A stretch of DNA of 64,000 nucleotides from G963667425 sp963667425 [NCBI: bacterium] (GCA_963667425.1 OY763407.1:1178001-1242000); one strand, 5' to 3'; numbered from the stretch's first letter, positions 42,410 to 52,347 are shown. The notes: generated from the letters alone by a model not told the origin. Numbers and translations: made by a program.

Positions 42410-43117
42410 TTATTCTTTGTTAATTTTTAAAGTACCTTTTTTTTCGAACTGTTTTAATAACTTATTGAAAAAAATCAGTTTTTTTCTGTTTTCTTCAGTG
42501 TCTCTAAAAGAGACAACCAATGGTATTTCATCAATTTTATCTTTCAGAGTGACAATATTATTAATACCCAGTTTTGACGCATAGTAATAAATAACAGCGG
42601 AATCAGTTAAAGCAATATCAAAACGACCTTTTGAGAGCATTCTAATCAATGCTGTCTCATCAGGCACAAGACAAACATTTTTTTTATATTTATTTACAAA
42701 CTTTGTTATTTTCTCTGGATAAACATATGTTTCAATCATGCCTATACTACCATTTTTAAAAAGACTTTCAATATCAGAAAAAGATATATCAGAGCCTTTT
42801 CTAATAAATGCCCCTATATTTGAAATTTCTACAGTATCAGAAGCAACAAACCCTTCTTTCACTTCTTCAGGCCATGCAGGAAAATAACCGACATAAATAT
42901 CCTGTTTAGCAAGTTTTTGAGATCTTAGCCATGGATAATATTCAACAACGACATCAATATTTTTTGTTTTAAGAATTTCTTTAATTTTTTCAACAAATGA
43001 ACCTTTTGATTTTAAATCATTTGAAGAATAAGGAGGCCATTCCAAAGATGTTAGACGCCATACTTCGGCATAAATAGTTGTTGTAAAAAATAAAACAGAT
43101 AAAATAAACAGTTTCAT
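42410..43117 (-). CDS. Periplasmic solute-binding protein (family 3-like)
   Basis: The protein has 235 residues from ATG 43117, which begins the signal peptide MKLFILSVLFFTTTIYA. The mature part has the SBP_bac_3 pattern: LTSLEWPPYSS, then FVEKIKEILKTKNIDVVVEYYPWLRSQKLA, IGMIETYVYP and RFDIALTDSAVIYYYA. Such proteins bind amino acids or similar small ligands. No permease or ATPase is adjacent, so it may be an orphan receptor. It resembles the sensor domain of the protein at 50236-52347 in fold, not in close sequence. Confidence 0.78.
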   Translation of the reverse strand: MKLFILSVLFFTTTIYAEVWRLTSLEWPPYSSNDLKSKGSFVEKIKEILKTKNIDVVVEYYPWLRSQKLAKQDIYVGYFPAWPEEVKEGFVASDTVEISNIGAFIRKGSDISFSDIESLFKNGSIGMIETYVYPEKITKFVNKYKKNVCLVPDETALIRMLSKGRFDIALTDSAVIYYYASKLGINNIVTLKDKIDEIPLVVSFRDTEENRKKLIFFNKLLKQFEKKGTLKINKE

Positions 43118-43272
43118 AACATACCACAATATAATCCACACCAAACATTCTAACAAATTAATTATTATTTGCATCATTTTTTAGACAAAAAAAATTTCAT
43201 CTATTTCAAAACATGTTAATATAACAGCAAACAAAAATGCTTCCACTTCTTAAATAAATTTTTATTTTTTTA

Positions 43273-43300
43273 TTGACAAACATTCTTTAATTCGGATAAT
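43273..43300 (+). promoter_or_regulatory. Promoter of the ferredoxin gene
   Basis: TTGACA (43273-43278), 16 bp, GATAAT (43295-43300), 34 bp before the ATG at 43335. Confidence 0.65.
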
Positions 43301-43334
43301 AGACTCCAGATTGACTATTTGTACGGAGATACAG

Positions 43335-44174
43335 ATGAAACGCAAAATAATAAAAATAGATGAGTCCAAATGTAATGGATGTTCACTTTGTGTTCCAGAC
43401 TGCGCAGAAGGGGCTCTTCAAATAATCGACGGCAAGGCAAGACTTGTCAGTGATCTTTTTTGTGATGGACTTGGAGCATGTATCGGTAGTTGTCCGCAAA
43501 ATGCAATAACAATAGAAGAAAGAGAAGCCGAACCATATAACGAAAGAAAAGTAATGGAACTAAATATTATACCTCTTGGGATAAATACAATAAAAGCCCA
43601 TCTTGAACATTTACAGGCTCACAATGCTACAGAATATTTAACTGAAGCAGTAGAATACTTAAAAGAAAAGGGAATATCAAATCCAGTTGAGAAAAAAACA
43701 GAAACAACTTTACATTCTCATATTTGTCCTGGCAGTCGGCAGTTTGAAATAAAAAAGTCTTCTTTTTCAGAAAAAAAAGAAAAAACAAATTCCAGCTTTA
43801 AGGAAAGTGAACTTATAAACTGGCCTATTCAACTTCATCTTATTTCTCCGAATGCTTCATATCTTAAAAATAGTGATATAACAATTATTGCCGACTGCGT
43901 TGCATACGCTTACGCAAACACCCATTCCGAGTTTATAAAAAACAGAGTAACTATTATCGGATGCCCAAAACTTGATGACAAGGAAAAATATATAGAAAAA
44001 ATATCACAAATAATAGAATACTCTGACCCTAAAAGTTTTCATATAGTTAAAATGGAAGTCCCATGCTGCTCTGGAATTGTTGAAATAGTTAAAAAGGCAA
44101 TGATGAGAGCAGATAAGCTGATACCTTTTTCGATAACAACCATATCTATCAAAGGTGATATAGTTGACAACTAA
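43335..44174 (+). CDS. 2x[4Fe-4S] ferredoxin-like protein linked to Hcp
   Basis: The protein has 279 residues from ATG 43335, where GGAG precedes it. An upstream TTG frame is not needed. The N-terminal ferredoxin domain has CNGCSLCVPDC and, after 25 residues, CDGLGACIGSCP. This gives two [4Fe-4S] sites, one with CxxxxxC spacing. The C-terminal domain of about 200 residues has HICPGSR, ADCVAYAYA, IIGCPKLDD and PCCSGIVEIV, with extra cysteines. Ferredoxins of this kind accompany hcp in anaerobes (frdX of the HcpR regulon) and probably feed it electrons. hcp follows in the same direction. Confidence 0.83.
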   Translation: MKRKIIKIDESKCNGCSLCVPDCAEGALQIIDGKARLVSDLFCDGLGACIGSCPQNAITIEEREAEPYNERKVMELNIIPLGINTIKAHLEHLQAHNATEYLTEAVEYLKEKGISNPVEKKTETTLHSHICPGSRQFEIKKSSFSEKKEKTNSSFKESELINWPIQLHLISPNASYLKNSDITIIADCVAYAYANTHSEFIKNRVTIIGCPKLDDKEKYIEKISQIIEYSDPKSFHIVKMEVPCCSGIVEIVKKAMMRADKLIPFSITTISIKGDIVDN

Positions 44175-44225
44175 AAGTATTAATGTATTTTATTTTTATA
44201 TATTATGTTGATTTTTATATGTAAT

Positions 44226-44245
44226 TTCAGATAATAGAATCTGAA
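44226..44245. promoter_or_regulatory. Perfect dyad upstream of hcp
   Basis: TTCAGAT and ATCTGAA are 7-base inverted arms separated by AATAGA, 72 bp before the hcp start. It may be an operator for the Rrf2 regulator encoded downstream or for a CRP/FNR-type factor. It does not match the NsrR consensus I know. Confidence 0.45.
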
Positions 44246-44317
44246 TTTAACTTTTTTCTTAAGCAGATCATAGCTTTTTGGGAAAAGTATATTTTTTATT
44301 TTTTTATGGAGGCAACT

Positions 44318-45979
44318 ATGAATGAATTTAAAATGTTCTGTCATCAGTGTCAGGAAACAGCTATGAACAAAGGCTGCTCAGCAAAACAGGGAGTTTGTGG
44401 AAAAACTGCTGAAACAGCAAACCTGCAAGATCTTTTTATCTGGACATTAAAAGGAATTTCTTTTTGGTCAGTTCGTGCAAAAAAGCATGGATGGTATGAT
44501 GAAAAAACAGCTTTTTTTGTCGATGAAGGTCTTTTCAAAACAATTACTAATGCCAACTTTAATAAAACTGATTTCATTAAAGATATTTATGAGGCATTAA
44601 AACTTCGTGACTCCGTAAAAGACTTAGTTCTTTCAAAAGAAAAAATAGAAAACTTACCTGAATTTTCAATATGGACACCTCAAAAAGATGAAGAAATTCT
44701 CAAAAAAGCAGCGGAAGGAACTGGCGGTTGGCTTGAAATAGAAAATGAAGATATTCGCTCCTTAAAATCACTTGTTTTATATGGATTAAAAGGAATTGCA
44801 GCTTATCTCGAACATGGTTATCAGATAAAAAAAGAAGGAAAAGAAATTTTTGAATTTCTAATGGAAGCTTTAAATGCTATTTCAGATAAAACAATCGGTG
44901 CTGATGATCTTATAGCTTTAACAATGAAAACAGGCGAATATGGTGTAAAAGTTATGGCTTATCTTGATGAGGCAAACTCAAGGTATGGAGATCAGGAAAT
45001 AAGCGAAGTAAATCTTGGAGTTGGCACAAAGCCGGGAATTCTTATCTCCGGTCATGATTTTGTTGATCTTGAAGAGCTTCTTGAACAGACAAAAGATAGC
45101 GGTGTTGATATCTATACACATAGTGAAATGCTTCCGGCACATTACAGACCATTCTTTAAGAAATACAGCCACCTTATAGGAAATTATGGTAGTTCATGGT
45201 GGCTTCAGAAAGATGAAATAAAAAAGTTCAACGGTCCTGTTCTGTTTACAACAAATTGTCTTGTGCCACCTGAGCTCGAATACAAAGAAAGGGTTTTTAC
45301 AACTGGTGCTGTAGGTTTTGAAGGACTTAAATATATCCCTGCAAGAAAAGAAGGTGGACATAAGGATTTTTCAGAAATAATAAATATGGCAAAAAAATGC
45401 AAGCCACCGGTTGAACTCGAAAAAGGAAAAATAGTTGGAGGATTTGGTCATAAACAGACACTTGCACTTGCAGATAAAGTTATTGATGCTGTAAAAAGCG
45501 GTGCAATAAAAAGATTTATTGTAATGGCCGGGTGCGATGGAAGACATAAAACAAGAAGTTACTATACAGAAGTTGCAGAAAAACTTCCAAAAGATACTGT
45601 AATTCTGACAGCAGGATGTGCAAAATACAGATACAACAAACTCAATCTCGGCGATATTGGAGGAATTCCAAGAGTACTTGATGCCGGACAGTGTAATGAT
45701 TCATATTCTCTTGCTGTTATTGCAATAAAACTTGCAGAAGCATTTGGTCTTGATGATATCAACAAGCTTCCACTATCTTTTGATATTGCATGGTATGAAC
45801 AAAAGGCGGTGCTTGTACTCCTTGCTCTTCTTTATCTTGGAGTAAAAGGAATCAGACTTGGACCAACTCTACCTGGATTTCTTTCTGAAGGTGTTGCAAA
45901 AGTTCTTGTTGAAAAATTTCAAATAAAAGGTATAACTGATGCTGAAAGCGACGTTGCTTTTATGATGGATGGAAAATAA
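44318..45979 (+). CDS. hcp: Hybrid-cluster protein (hydroxylamine reductase / NO reductase)
   Basis: The protein has 553 residues from ATG 44318. The GGAGG that sets this start overlaps an upstream in-frame ATG at 44306. The N-terminal cysteines C8, C11, C20 and C27 bind the proximal cubane cluster, with the short spacing of anaerobe-type Hcp. Hybrid-cluster ligands are in [60 protein letters not shown] and [10 protein letters not shown]. It reduces hydroxylamine in vitro and NO in vivo. It lies between a ferredoxin gene and an Rrf2 regulator gene, a nitrosative-stress arrangement. Confidence 0.97.
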   Translation: MNEFKMFCHQCQETAMNKGCSAKQGVCGKTAETANLQDLFIWTLKGISFWSVRAKKHGWYDEKTAFFVDEGLFKTITNANFNKTDFIKDIYEALKLRDSVKDLVLSKEKIENLPEFSIWTPQKDEEILKKAAEGTGGWLEIENEDIRSLKSLVLYGLKGIAAYLEHGYQIKKEGKEIFEFLMEALNAISDKTIGADDLIALTMKTGEYGVKVMAYLDEANSRYGDQEISEVNLGVGTKPGILISGHDFVDLEELLEQTKDSGVDIYTHSEMLPAHYRPFFKKYSHLIGNYGSSWWLQKDEIKKFNGPVLFTTNCLVPPELEYKERVFTTGAVGFEGLKYIPARKEGGHKDFSEIINMAKKCKPPVELEKGKIVGGFGHKQTLALADKVIDAVKSGAIKRFIVMAGCDGRHKTRSYYTEVAEKLPKDTVILTAGCAKYRYNKLNLGDIGGIPRVLDAGQCNDSYSLAVIAIKLAEAFGLDDINKLPLSFDIAWYEQKAVLVLLALLYLGVKGIRLGPTLPGFLSEGVAKVLVEKFQIKGITDAESDVAFMMDGK

Positions 45980-45996
45980 AAGATTAAAAGGCGGTT

Positions 45997-46413
45997 ATGG
46001 AAAAGATTCTAAACATAACAGAAAAGACGAACATTGTAATTCATGCTCTGGCATTTATTGCTGCAAAAAGTGAAATGGATTCCGTTCCTGTAAAGTTTAT
46101 AGCCAAAGAACTCAGTGTTTCAGAAAGCTATCTGGCAAAAGTTCTGCAACCTATTGCAAAAGAAGGAATAGTTGATTCTGCAAGAGGCGCAAAAGGAGGA
46201 TATAAACTTAAAAAAAAGGCTGATGAAATAGATCTTCTGGAACTTCTGTTACTGTTGGAAGGCTCTTTTCCACATGATGAGTGCCTTTTTGACCGTCCAA
46301 GATGCAATCTTAAAAAATGTCCATTTAGAAAAGTTTCTGAAAAAGTAAAGGAAACTGTTTTCAATGAACTGAAAGGAACAACTATTGCCGACGTAGCGGA
46401 AAACTTTAAATAG
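45997..46413 (+). CDS. Rrf2-family transcriptional regulator
   Basis: The protein has 138 residues. A winged HTH appears at the N-terminus (VPVKFIAKELSVSESYLAKVLQPIAKEGIVDSARGAKGGYKL). Three cysteines (CLFDRPRCNLKKC) lie in the loop where NsrR and IscR bind a [2Fe-2S] or [4Fe-4S] cluster. With hcp 17 bp upstream it is probably a nitric-oxide or redox sensor acting on this operon. The next gene starts one base after its stop. Confidence 0.92.
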   Translation: MEKILNITEKTNIVIHALAFIAAKSEMDSVPVKFIAKELSVSESYLAKVLQPIAKEGIVDSARGAKGGYKLKKKADEIDLLELLLLLEGSFPHDECLFDRPRCNLKKCPFRKVSEKVKETVFNELKGTTIADVAENFK

Positions 46414-46414
46414 T

Positions 46415-47047
46415 ATGATTCTTACAGAAAAAAATCTCGTTTCAGGCTTTATAGAAAACAGAGATGGAAAAGCGGAAAAAGAAACAATAATAAATGAACT
46501 TAAAGCAAAATACCATCTTACTGAGTTTTATACCGTTAAACAGATACACAGTACAAATATTGTTGTTAATCAAGGAGGCTGTGAAGCAGACGGAATAATA
46601 ATTACCGGAAAAGGTAAAGGAGCCGCTGTTTTTACCGCCGACTGCGTTCCTGTTGTTATTTTTGATAAAACAAAAGAAATTTCAGGTATTTTTCATAGCG
46701 GCTGGAGAGGAACTTTTAACGGAATTGTCCAAAGCGGAATAAAAATGATGAAAGAGTTAGGGGCAAATGAGCTTTCAGCAATAATTTATCCTTCAATACA
46801 AAACTGCTGTTTTGAAATTGGCAGCGAACTTCTAAAAGAATTTTGCTCCAATGGAATTGAAGTTGAAAAAAGGAATTCAAGACTTTATGCCGATCTTAAT
46901 TCAAAACTGTTAAATGTGATGAAAAACCACAATATAAAAGTACTTCAAAACATAACAACATGTACATGCTGTACAAAACAGTTATTTTCATACAGACAAA
47001 ATAAAACAGCAAAAAGACATTTTTCATGGATAGCCAATTTACCATAA
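46415..47047 (+). CDS. pgeF: Peptidoglycan editing factor / YfiH laccase-domain purine enzyme
   Basis: The protein has 210 residues of the YfiH/DUF152 family. TVKQIHSTNIV, FTADCVPVVIFD, GIFHSGWRGTFNGIV and PSIQNCCFEIG contain the conserved His and Cys metal ligands. Members phosphorolyse or deaminate purine nucleosides, and in E. coli PgeF prevents mis-incorporation of L-Ser into peptidoglycan. It is slightly short relative to E. coli (243 residues). It is translationally coupled to the Rrf2 gene. Confidence 0.92.
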   Translation: MILTEKNLVSGFIENRDGKAEKETIINELKAKYHLTEFYTVKQIHSTNIVVNQGGCEADGIIITGKGKGAAVFTADCVPVVIFDKTKEISGIFHSGWRGTFNGIVQSGIKMMKELGANELSAIIYPSIQNCCFEIGSELLKEFCSNGIEVEKRNSRLYADLNSKLLNVMKNHNIKVLQNITTCTCCTKQLFSYRQNKTAKRHFSWIANLP

Positions 47048-47221
47048 CATCATAAAATTCAAAAAAAATACAAAAATTAAGAAAATCTAATTACATAGCA
47101 GATTATTTTAAGTTCAGACTATTTATATCTTATATGATAATAAAAAAAGATGCCGTTTTTGTAACCCACCTTAAATATAGTTTATTTAAGAGAAGTTTGT
47201 TTTTATTTCTTCTTTTTTTTG

Positions 47222-47249
47222 TTGAAAAAAAATCTCTTTGGAATAGAAT
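47222..47249 (+). promoter_or_regulatory. Promoter of the khpA operon
   Basis: TTGAAA (47222-47227), 16 bp, TAGAAT (47244-47249). It implies a leader of about 55 nt before khpA. Confidence 0.6.
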
Positions 47250-47309
47250 GTCAACGTGGTTAGTTTGGAAACTGGTTTTACTGCCTAAAAACGGAAATGG
47301 AGAATGGAA

Positions 47310-47546
47310 ATGAAAGAATTTATCGAAGCAATCGCAAAAAAACTTGTAGACAATCCTGATTCTGTTGATGTAAACTATATTCAGGGAAACAGTACAGGTA
47401 TTATCGAACTTAGAGTAGATCCCGCTGATGTTGGCAAAGTTATTGGTAAAAGCGGAAGAACGGCCAATGCTTTAAGAACTCTTCTTTCTGCTGTAGCCAG
47501 CCGTCACAATCAGAAAATTGTTCTTGAAATTATTGAAGACAAATAA
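47310..47546 (+). CDS. khpA: KH-domain RNA-binding protein KhpA
   Basis: The protein has 78 residues. The ATG at 47310 is preferred over 47304 because GGAGA is then well spaced and the family begins MKEF/L. It is a single type II KH domain with the GXXG loop in VGKVIGKSGRTANALRTLL. KhpA pairs with KhpB (Jag) to bind sRNAs and mRNAs in many bacteria. Here it is not next to rpsP/rimM, its usual neighbours, but heads an operon with an unknown gene and rarA. Confidence 0.93.
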   Translation: MKEFIEAIAKKLVDNPDSVDVNYIQGNSTGIIELRVDPADVGKVIGKSGRTANALRTLLSAVASRHNQKIVLEIIEDK

Positions 47547-47551
47547 AAATT

Positions 47552-48976
47552 ATGGATATTAGAAAGAGGAGACGCATAACAGCCTCCTCTATGTTCAAAA
47601 AAAATAGGAAAGAAACTGTTTTTGTAATGTTCTTTCTTTCTATTATTTTCGTTGGAATAGTTCTATTTATAAATTTCATGAAAGATTTTTCAACTGGCGC
47701 TACAAAAAACCATATGAAAAGTCTTATTGAAGAAAAAAATGAAAAAGCAGGTTTTACAAAAGAATTCTTTGAAAGGAATTTCACTAAAAAAACAATTGAT
47801 GTTTTTGGAATAAGAAAAGGACTTTCAATTACAGCCAATGATCTTGGTGAAAAATTTTGGCGAGAAGAATTTACACAAATGGTTCAGGAGTCGGAAAACA
47901 AGGCGCTTGAGCTTGTCTCAATTGCCGAACAGATCAATAGAGAAGCAGAATGTAAGGGGGATTGTGAGACATCATTAAAGAAAAAAGTTGATCTTTCAGA
48001 TTATCCAATAATTTACGATCTTATAAAAGATGGTGTGAATTTATCTTTAAAAACAAAATTCAACATTGCGGACGGAGATATATCATTTCTTTGGAAAAAA
48101 GCTTTTGTTCGCTATGGAGAAATTAGTAAAGCCAGAAAAAATATTGAGATTTTTGAACAACAGCTTCTTTTAAATGCACAGGAAAGAACTCTCTCAAATG
48201 AGGCCGTCTCTAAAATAAAAGAAAAGCTGGAAAACAATAAAAATTTTGTTGAAACCACAAGCATTCTTCCTGATATGAAAAATATCAAAGCTTTTATTCC
48301 TTTTGCGAATCCTGATTTTATTACATTTAACGAAAAAGAAAAAACTGTTCAGATAACCAGTTCTAATACATCCATTGATTTATCTGCTTTTAAAGAAGCT
48401 ATTTTTCTTAAAATATTAAGTAAAAAACTTCCTGAAAGAATGAATTATTTTGTAATTTTAGGCGACAGACACGGAATGTGGAAACTCGATAAAAACTATG
48501 AAAGATGGAGTGTTTCTATTGACGATCCATATTCTCTTATTGATGTTTGGCGTGGAGCAATAGCTCTTAGAGCAGAAAGTGGTTTTTTTGCTATCGCCCA
48601 CAAAAAAGAAGATTATGTCATGGTACCTCTTGATAAAAAACCTACAGAAATCGAATTGAAAGAATCTTTTAAAAAGAATTATGTTTTTGATATTACACAA
48701 AACAAATATTTTAAAATTTATGATCTCCCGATAGACTGGAAAACAGCTATGCCAGCTGAAGAAAATCTGGCAGCTATGGTTTTAGATTCAGAGCCTGTTA
48801 AAGCCAGAATGAAAAGTTTGGCTCTTTTTCTTTCAAATGAAAATGAGACTGAAATTTTCAGGCAGAATTTTAAAGAGACAAAATTTCTTATTCTTCATAA
48901 AGATCAGACAATTTATGTGCCTGAATCTGCAAAAGAGGATTTTATTCCAAAAAAAAAGCTGACTAAGAAAAAATAG
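47552..48976 (+). CDS. Unknown membrane-anchored protein between khpA and rarA
   Basis: The protein has 474 residues and I recognise no family. It has a short basic N-terminus, then one transmembrane helix (VFVMFFLSIIFVGIVLFINF, about residues 25-44), with the rest predicted outside. A long helical middle region has NREAECKGDCETSLKKK, the only two cysteines in a CxxxC. A C-terminal alpha/beta part ends in a Lys-rich tail. YFVILGDRHGMWKLD is the most motif-like stretch. It starts 5 bp after khpA and ends 20 bp before rarA. Confidence 0.75.
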   Translation: MDIRKRRRITASSMFKKNRKETVFVMFFLSIIFVGIVLFINFMKDFSTGATKNHMKSLIEEKNEKAGFTKEFFERNFTKKTIDVFGIRKGLSITANDLGEKFWREEFTQMVQESENKALELVSIAEQINREAECKGDCETSLKKKVDLSDYPIIYDLIKDGVNLSLKTKFNIADGDISFLWKKAFVRYGEISKARKNIEIFEQQLLLNAQERTLSNEAVSKIKEKLENNKNFVETTSILPDMKNIKAFIPFANPDFITFNEKEKTVQITSSNTSIDLSAFKEAIFLKILSKKLPERMNYFVILGDRHGMWKLDKNYERWSVSIDDPYSLIDVWRGAIALRAESGFFAIAHKKEDYVMVPLDKKPTEIELKESFKKNYVFDITQNKYFKIYDLPIDWKTAMPAEENLAAMVLDSEPVKARMKSLALFLSNENETEIFRQNFKETKFLILHKDQTIYVPESAKEDFIPKKKLTKKK

Positions 48977-48996
48977 TCCCGTTTCGGAGCCGTTAA

Positions 48997-50226
48997 ATGT
49001 ATCTTCCATTATCTTCAAGAATAAGACCTGAAAAACTTGAAGGGATAAAAGGACAGGAAACTGTCGTAAAACTTTTATCATCATTTCTTGAAAGAGGCTT
49101 TCTCCCATCAATGATATTTTTTGGTCCTCCAGGATGCGGAAAAACCACCGTTGCAAGAATTGTCGCATCAGAAATAGATGCAAGTTTTCATCAATTTTCC
49201 GCTGTGAATACATCTGTACAGGATATAAAGAAAATACTTTATAATGAGAAAAATTCTATTTTTGCAAAACAGCAGATAGTTTTTATAGATGAACTTCACA
49301 GATTTAACAAAGCACAACAGGATATTTTTCTTCCAATGATAGAAGATGATGGTGTAATATTTATCGGAGCTACAACAGAAAACCCTTCATTTTCCGTAAA
49401 TAATGCTCTTATTTCAAGAGCAAGAGCGATACGATTTATCAAAACTGATAAAACAGCCGTAACCGAGGTTTTAAATAAAGCCAAGTCGGAGCTTGAAGCA
49501 AATGTTTCGGAAGAATTAATAGAGCTGCTTGCAGAAAATTCAAATGGCGACATAAGATACGCTGTAAATACGCTTGAATCTGCATACATGATTTCTCAAA
49601 ATGGTCTGATAACACTTGAGTCCATCAAAGAAGTTGTTACTGATCCTGAAAAATATGATAAAAAAGGAGATTTTCATTATCGTTATATTTCAGCTTTTAT
49701 AAAAAGCATGAGAGGCTCAGATCCTGATGCTTCTCTTTATTATCTCTCTGCAATGCTTGCCGGCGGAGAAGATCCGCTTTTCCTGCTTAGAAGAATGATA
49801 ATTTTTGCCTCGGAAGATATAGGAAATGCTGACCCCAGAGCATTACAAGTAGCAGTATCCGCACTGCATGGTTTTAAAGATACAGGTTTTCCTGAAGGAA
49901 AAATAATCTTAGCTCATGCGGTAACATATCTTGCAACAGCTCCGAAATCAAACGCAAGTTATCTGGCAGGAAAAAAGGCAGAAATATATATTGCAGAAAA
50001 TGGATCTAAAATGCCGCCTCAGAATATAATAAACAATTCATCTTTAGAGCCAGGAGAGGAAAAAGGAAACTATAAATATCCGCATGACTATCCTAATCAT
50101 TATGTAGAAGAGACTTATCTTCCTGAATCTGTTGATAAAAACATAAAATTCTATGATCTTTCAGATGTTGGATATGAAGCTAAAATAAAAAATTACAGAA
50201 AAAATATTGGCTGTAAAAAAATCTGA
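48997..50226 (+). CDS. rarA: Replication-associated recombination protein RarA (MgsA)
   Basis: The protein has 409 residues, an AAA+ clamp-loader-like ATPase. Walker A is FFGPPGCGKTTVARI, Walker B is FIDELHRFNKAQQD, sensor 1 is FIGATTENPSFSVN, and the arginine finger region is ALISRARAI. The C-terminal MgsA domain has SLYYLSAMLAGGEDPLFLLRRMIIFASEDIGNADP. It acts on SSB-coated stalled replication forks. It converges on the PAS sensor gene with 9 bp between. Confidence 0.95.
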   Translation: MYLPLSSRIRPEKLEGIKGQETVVKLLSSFLERGFLPSMIFFGPPGCGKTTVARIVASEIDASFHQFSAVNTSVQDIKKILYNEKNSIFAKQQIVFIDELHRFNKAQQDIFLPMIEDDGVIFIGATTENPSFSVNNALISRARAIRFIKTDKTAVTEVLNKAKSELEANVSEELIELLAENSNGDIRYAVNTLESAYMISQNGLITLESIKEVVTDPEKYDKKGDFHYRYISAFIKSMRGSDPDASLYYLSAMLAGGEDPLFLLRRMIIFASEDIGNADPRALQVAVSALHGFKDTGFPEGKIILAHAVTYLATAPKSNASYLAGKKAEIYIAENGSKMPPQNIINNSSLEPGEEKGNYKYPHDYPNHYVEETYLPESVDKNIKFYDLSDVGYEAKIKNYRKNIGCKKI

Positions 50227-50235
50227 AACAAGAAA

Positions 50236-52347
50236 CTATGAGCCTTTAATTTCGCTGGAAAGCCTTTCTATTTCAAGTTCATGTTCTTTCTTGCGTGTTA
50301 TGTCCTGATGAAAACCGACTATTTTTAAAGGAATATTATGCGTGTCTTTCTCTACAACTGTTGCAGAAACACCCATCCAAATAATTTGGTTATTAAAAAC
50401 TGTTTTACATTCAAACCTTGTAAATGCTCTTTTGCCTTCTTTAAGCATTTTAAATTCATTAAAAACTCTATCTTTATCTGATACATGAATCGATTCCATC
50501 CATAATTCAAGATAATTCTTATTTTTTAATGATTTTTTTGAAATATTAAGAATTTCAAGCCATTGATTAGTTATATCAACCCTATTTAAAAGGCAATCCC
50601 ATTCCCATAAGCCGAAGCGCATAAATCCCGAAGCAATATCAAGGCGATTAAACCATGAATTAAGAATCTTCTTTTCAGTATTCTGCTGAGTAACATCCTT
50701 CACTGCAAAAACAAAACCATTCTTATTCCCAAAACGGTCTTTTATAGGAGTTACAGTATATGATATTTCGACTTTGGAACCATTCTTAGTCACAAGAACT
50801 GATTCATTTGAATAATCAGCAATAGAATCATCAGCAAGCTTTTTAAGTGTGTATGAAATAATAGAACCGGAGTTCTGAGAAAGTATAGTAAAAACGGATT
50901 CCAATTCTCTACCCATAATTTCATCAGCTTTATAACCTGTCATTCTTTCTGCAGCAGGATTAAACATTGTAATAAATCCCATATAATCAGTTACAACTAC
51001 AGCCTCACCTATTGAATTTAAAACTGTCCTGAAATTTTCCTCACTTTCATAAACTTTCTCTTCTGCTATAATTTTTTCAGTTATATCATGATTAGAACTT
51101 CTTCTGCCAATCCATTTCCCCTCATCATCATAGATAGGGTAACAAAAATGTTCAAGCCATTTTACAGATCCATTTCTATGAATAAATCTTAAAACTACAG
51201 ATTCAGCAAGTGATGAATTTTCTGAATGATGTGTTTTAAGGAGATGATGCTTATATTTCACTACGTCTTCAAGATGTATTATTCTTAAAATAAAATCAGG
51301 ATTGTCATTAAAACTGATTGATGGATATCCTGTTATTTTTTCTACAGATGAAGAAACAAAAACCATATTACCTTCACTGTCTGTCCAGTATTCCCAATTA
51401 TAAGAAGTATCAGATAAAAGTTTAAATTTTTCATTCTGCTTTTTTATGACATTTTTTAATTTCTTTGTATAAAAGAAAAAAACGCCCAAAAGACCTAAAA
51501 ATATTGCTATTAATACTACAAAAACATACATTAAAGTTTTACATGAAACCAATCCTCCGGTGGTGTCAACACCTGTATAATGAGCTATTATTTTTTCTTT
51601 CGTTTCAAGAGGTAAAATTGAAAGCGCCTTGTTAATAATAGAAAGAAGATGGACATTTTTTTTATTTATATCAAAAGAAAGATTTGTATAAAGCTCAGGA
51701 GAAAAGATTAATTCAATATCATTAATTTTATATTTGTTTATAGCATATTCGGCTGTAACGATATCTGTAATCCAGATTTTTACAGTATCATTTCTCAATT
51801 CATTAATAGCGTCTGAAGCATTGTCAAGTAATGTAAAATTAAAATGTTTGTATTTCTTATAAATTTGAAGACATTTTGAAATAGCTATTTTTTCCCCCTC
51901 AAGAGATTCAATCGAGTATACTGAAGATACATTTTTCTTTCCATAAACACCATATTGAAGAGAAAAATAAGATTCAGAACTGACAAAATTATTATTATCA
52001 ATATCACATTCTGCAACAGATAAAATATCCATATCGCTAAGATCAGAATCCTTAAAATAAGAAATATCAATAAAATTTAATTTAATACCGGTGGCACGCC
52101 CTATCATTTGAAGAATTTCTATTGCAAAACCATCTTCTGAATCATCATAGTACGAAACAGGCTCATCCTGCAGAACACCAACATTAACAAGAGGAGCTGT
52201 CTTTAACCATTGTTTTTCATCTTCAGATAGAAGAGTAAAAAGAACTTTTTTATTAATATCTTTAATGTCAAAATGAACTTTGGAAGAATAGAGTGGTAAA
52301 AATAAAAAAAGAATGAAAATTATAAAAAATAATTTTATAAACTTCAC
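50236..52347 (-). CDS. Membrane sensor: solute-binding domain plus three PAS domains, no output domain
   Basis: The protein has 703 residues. The GTG start directly follows the TAG of the nitroreductase gene, with AGAGGAGA as ribosome site. A signal/anchor is followed by a periplasmic family-3 solute-binding domain (about 40-260) and a transmembrane helix (about 268-292). Three PAS domains end in PAC motifs (WIGRRSSNHDITEK, FVFAVKDVTQQN and KIVGFHQDITRKK). The protein stops about 18 residues after the last PAC, where a kinase or GGDEF domain would normally begin. It may be a truncated kinase or may signal through a partner. Confidence 0.8.
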   Translation of the reverse strand: MKFIKLFFIIFILFLFLPLYSSKVHFDIKDINKKVLFTLLSEDEKQWLKTAPLVNVGVLQDEPVSYYDDSEDGFAIEILQMIGRATGIKLNFIDISYFKDSDLSDMDILSVAECDIDNNNFVSSESYFSLQYGVYGKKNVSSVYSIESLEGEKIAISKCLQIYKKYKHFNFTLLDNASDAINELRNDTVKIWITDIVTAEYAINKYKINDIELIFSPELYTNLSFDINKKNVHLLSIINKALSILPLETKEKIIAHYTGVDTTGGLVSCKTLMYVFVVLIAIFLGLLGVFFFYTKKLKNVIKKQNEKFKLLSDTSYNWEYWTDSEGNMVFVSSSVEKITGYPSISFNDNPDFILRIIHLEDVVKYKHHLLKTHHSENSSLAESVVLRFIHRNGSVKWLEHFCYPIYDDEGKWIGRRSSNHDITEKIIAEEKVYESEENFRTVLNSIGEAVVVTDYMGFITMFNPAAERMTGYKADEIMGRELESVFTILSQNSGSIISYTLKKLADDSIADYSNESVLVTKNGSKVEISYTVTPIKDRFGNKNGFVFAVKDVTQQNTEKKILNSWFNRLDIASGFMRFGLWEWDCLLNRVDITNQWLEILNISKKSLKNKNYLELWMESIHVSDKDRVFNEFKMLKEGKRAFTRFECKTVFNNQIIWMGVSATVVEKDTHNIPLKIVGFHQDITRKKEHELEIERLSSEIKGS

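Noticed and set aside
44306-44317. Earlier ATG for hcp
   Set aside because: The GGAGG within these bases is the ribosome site for the ATG at 44318, and Hcp proteins begin just before the first CxxC.
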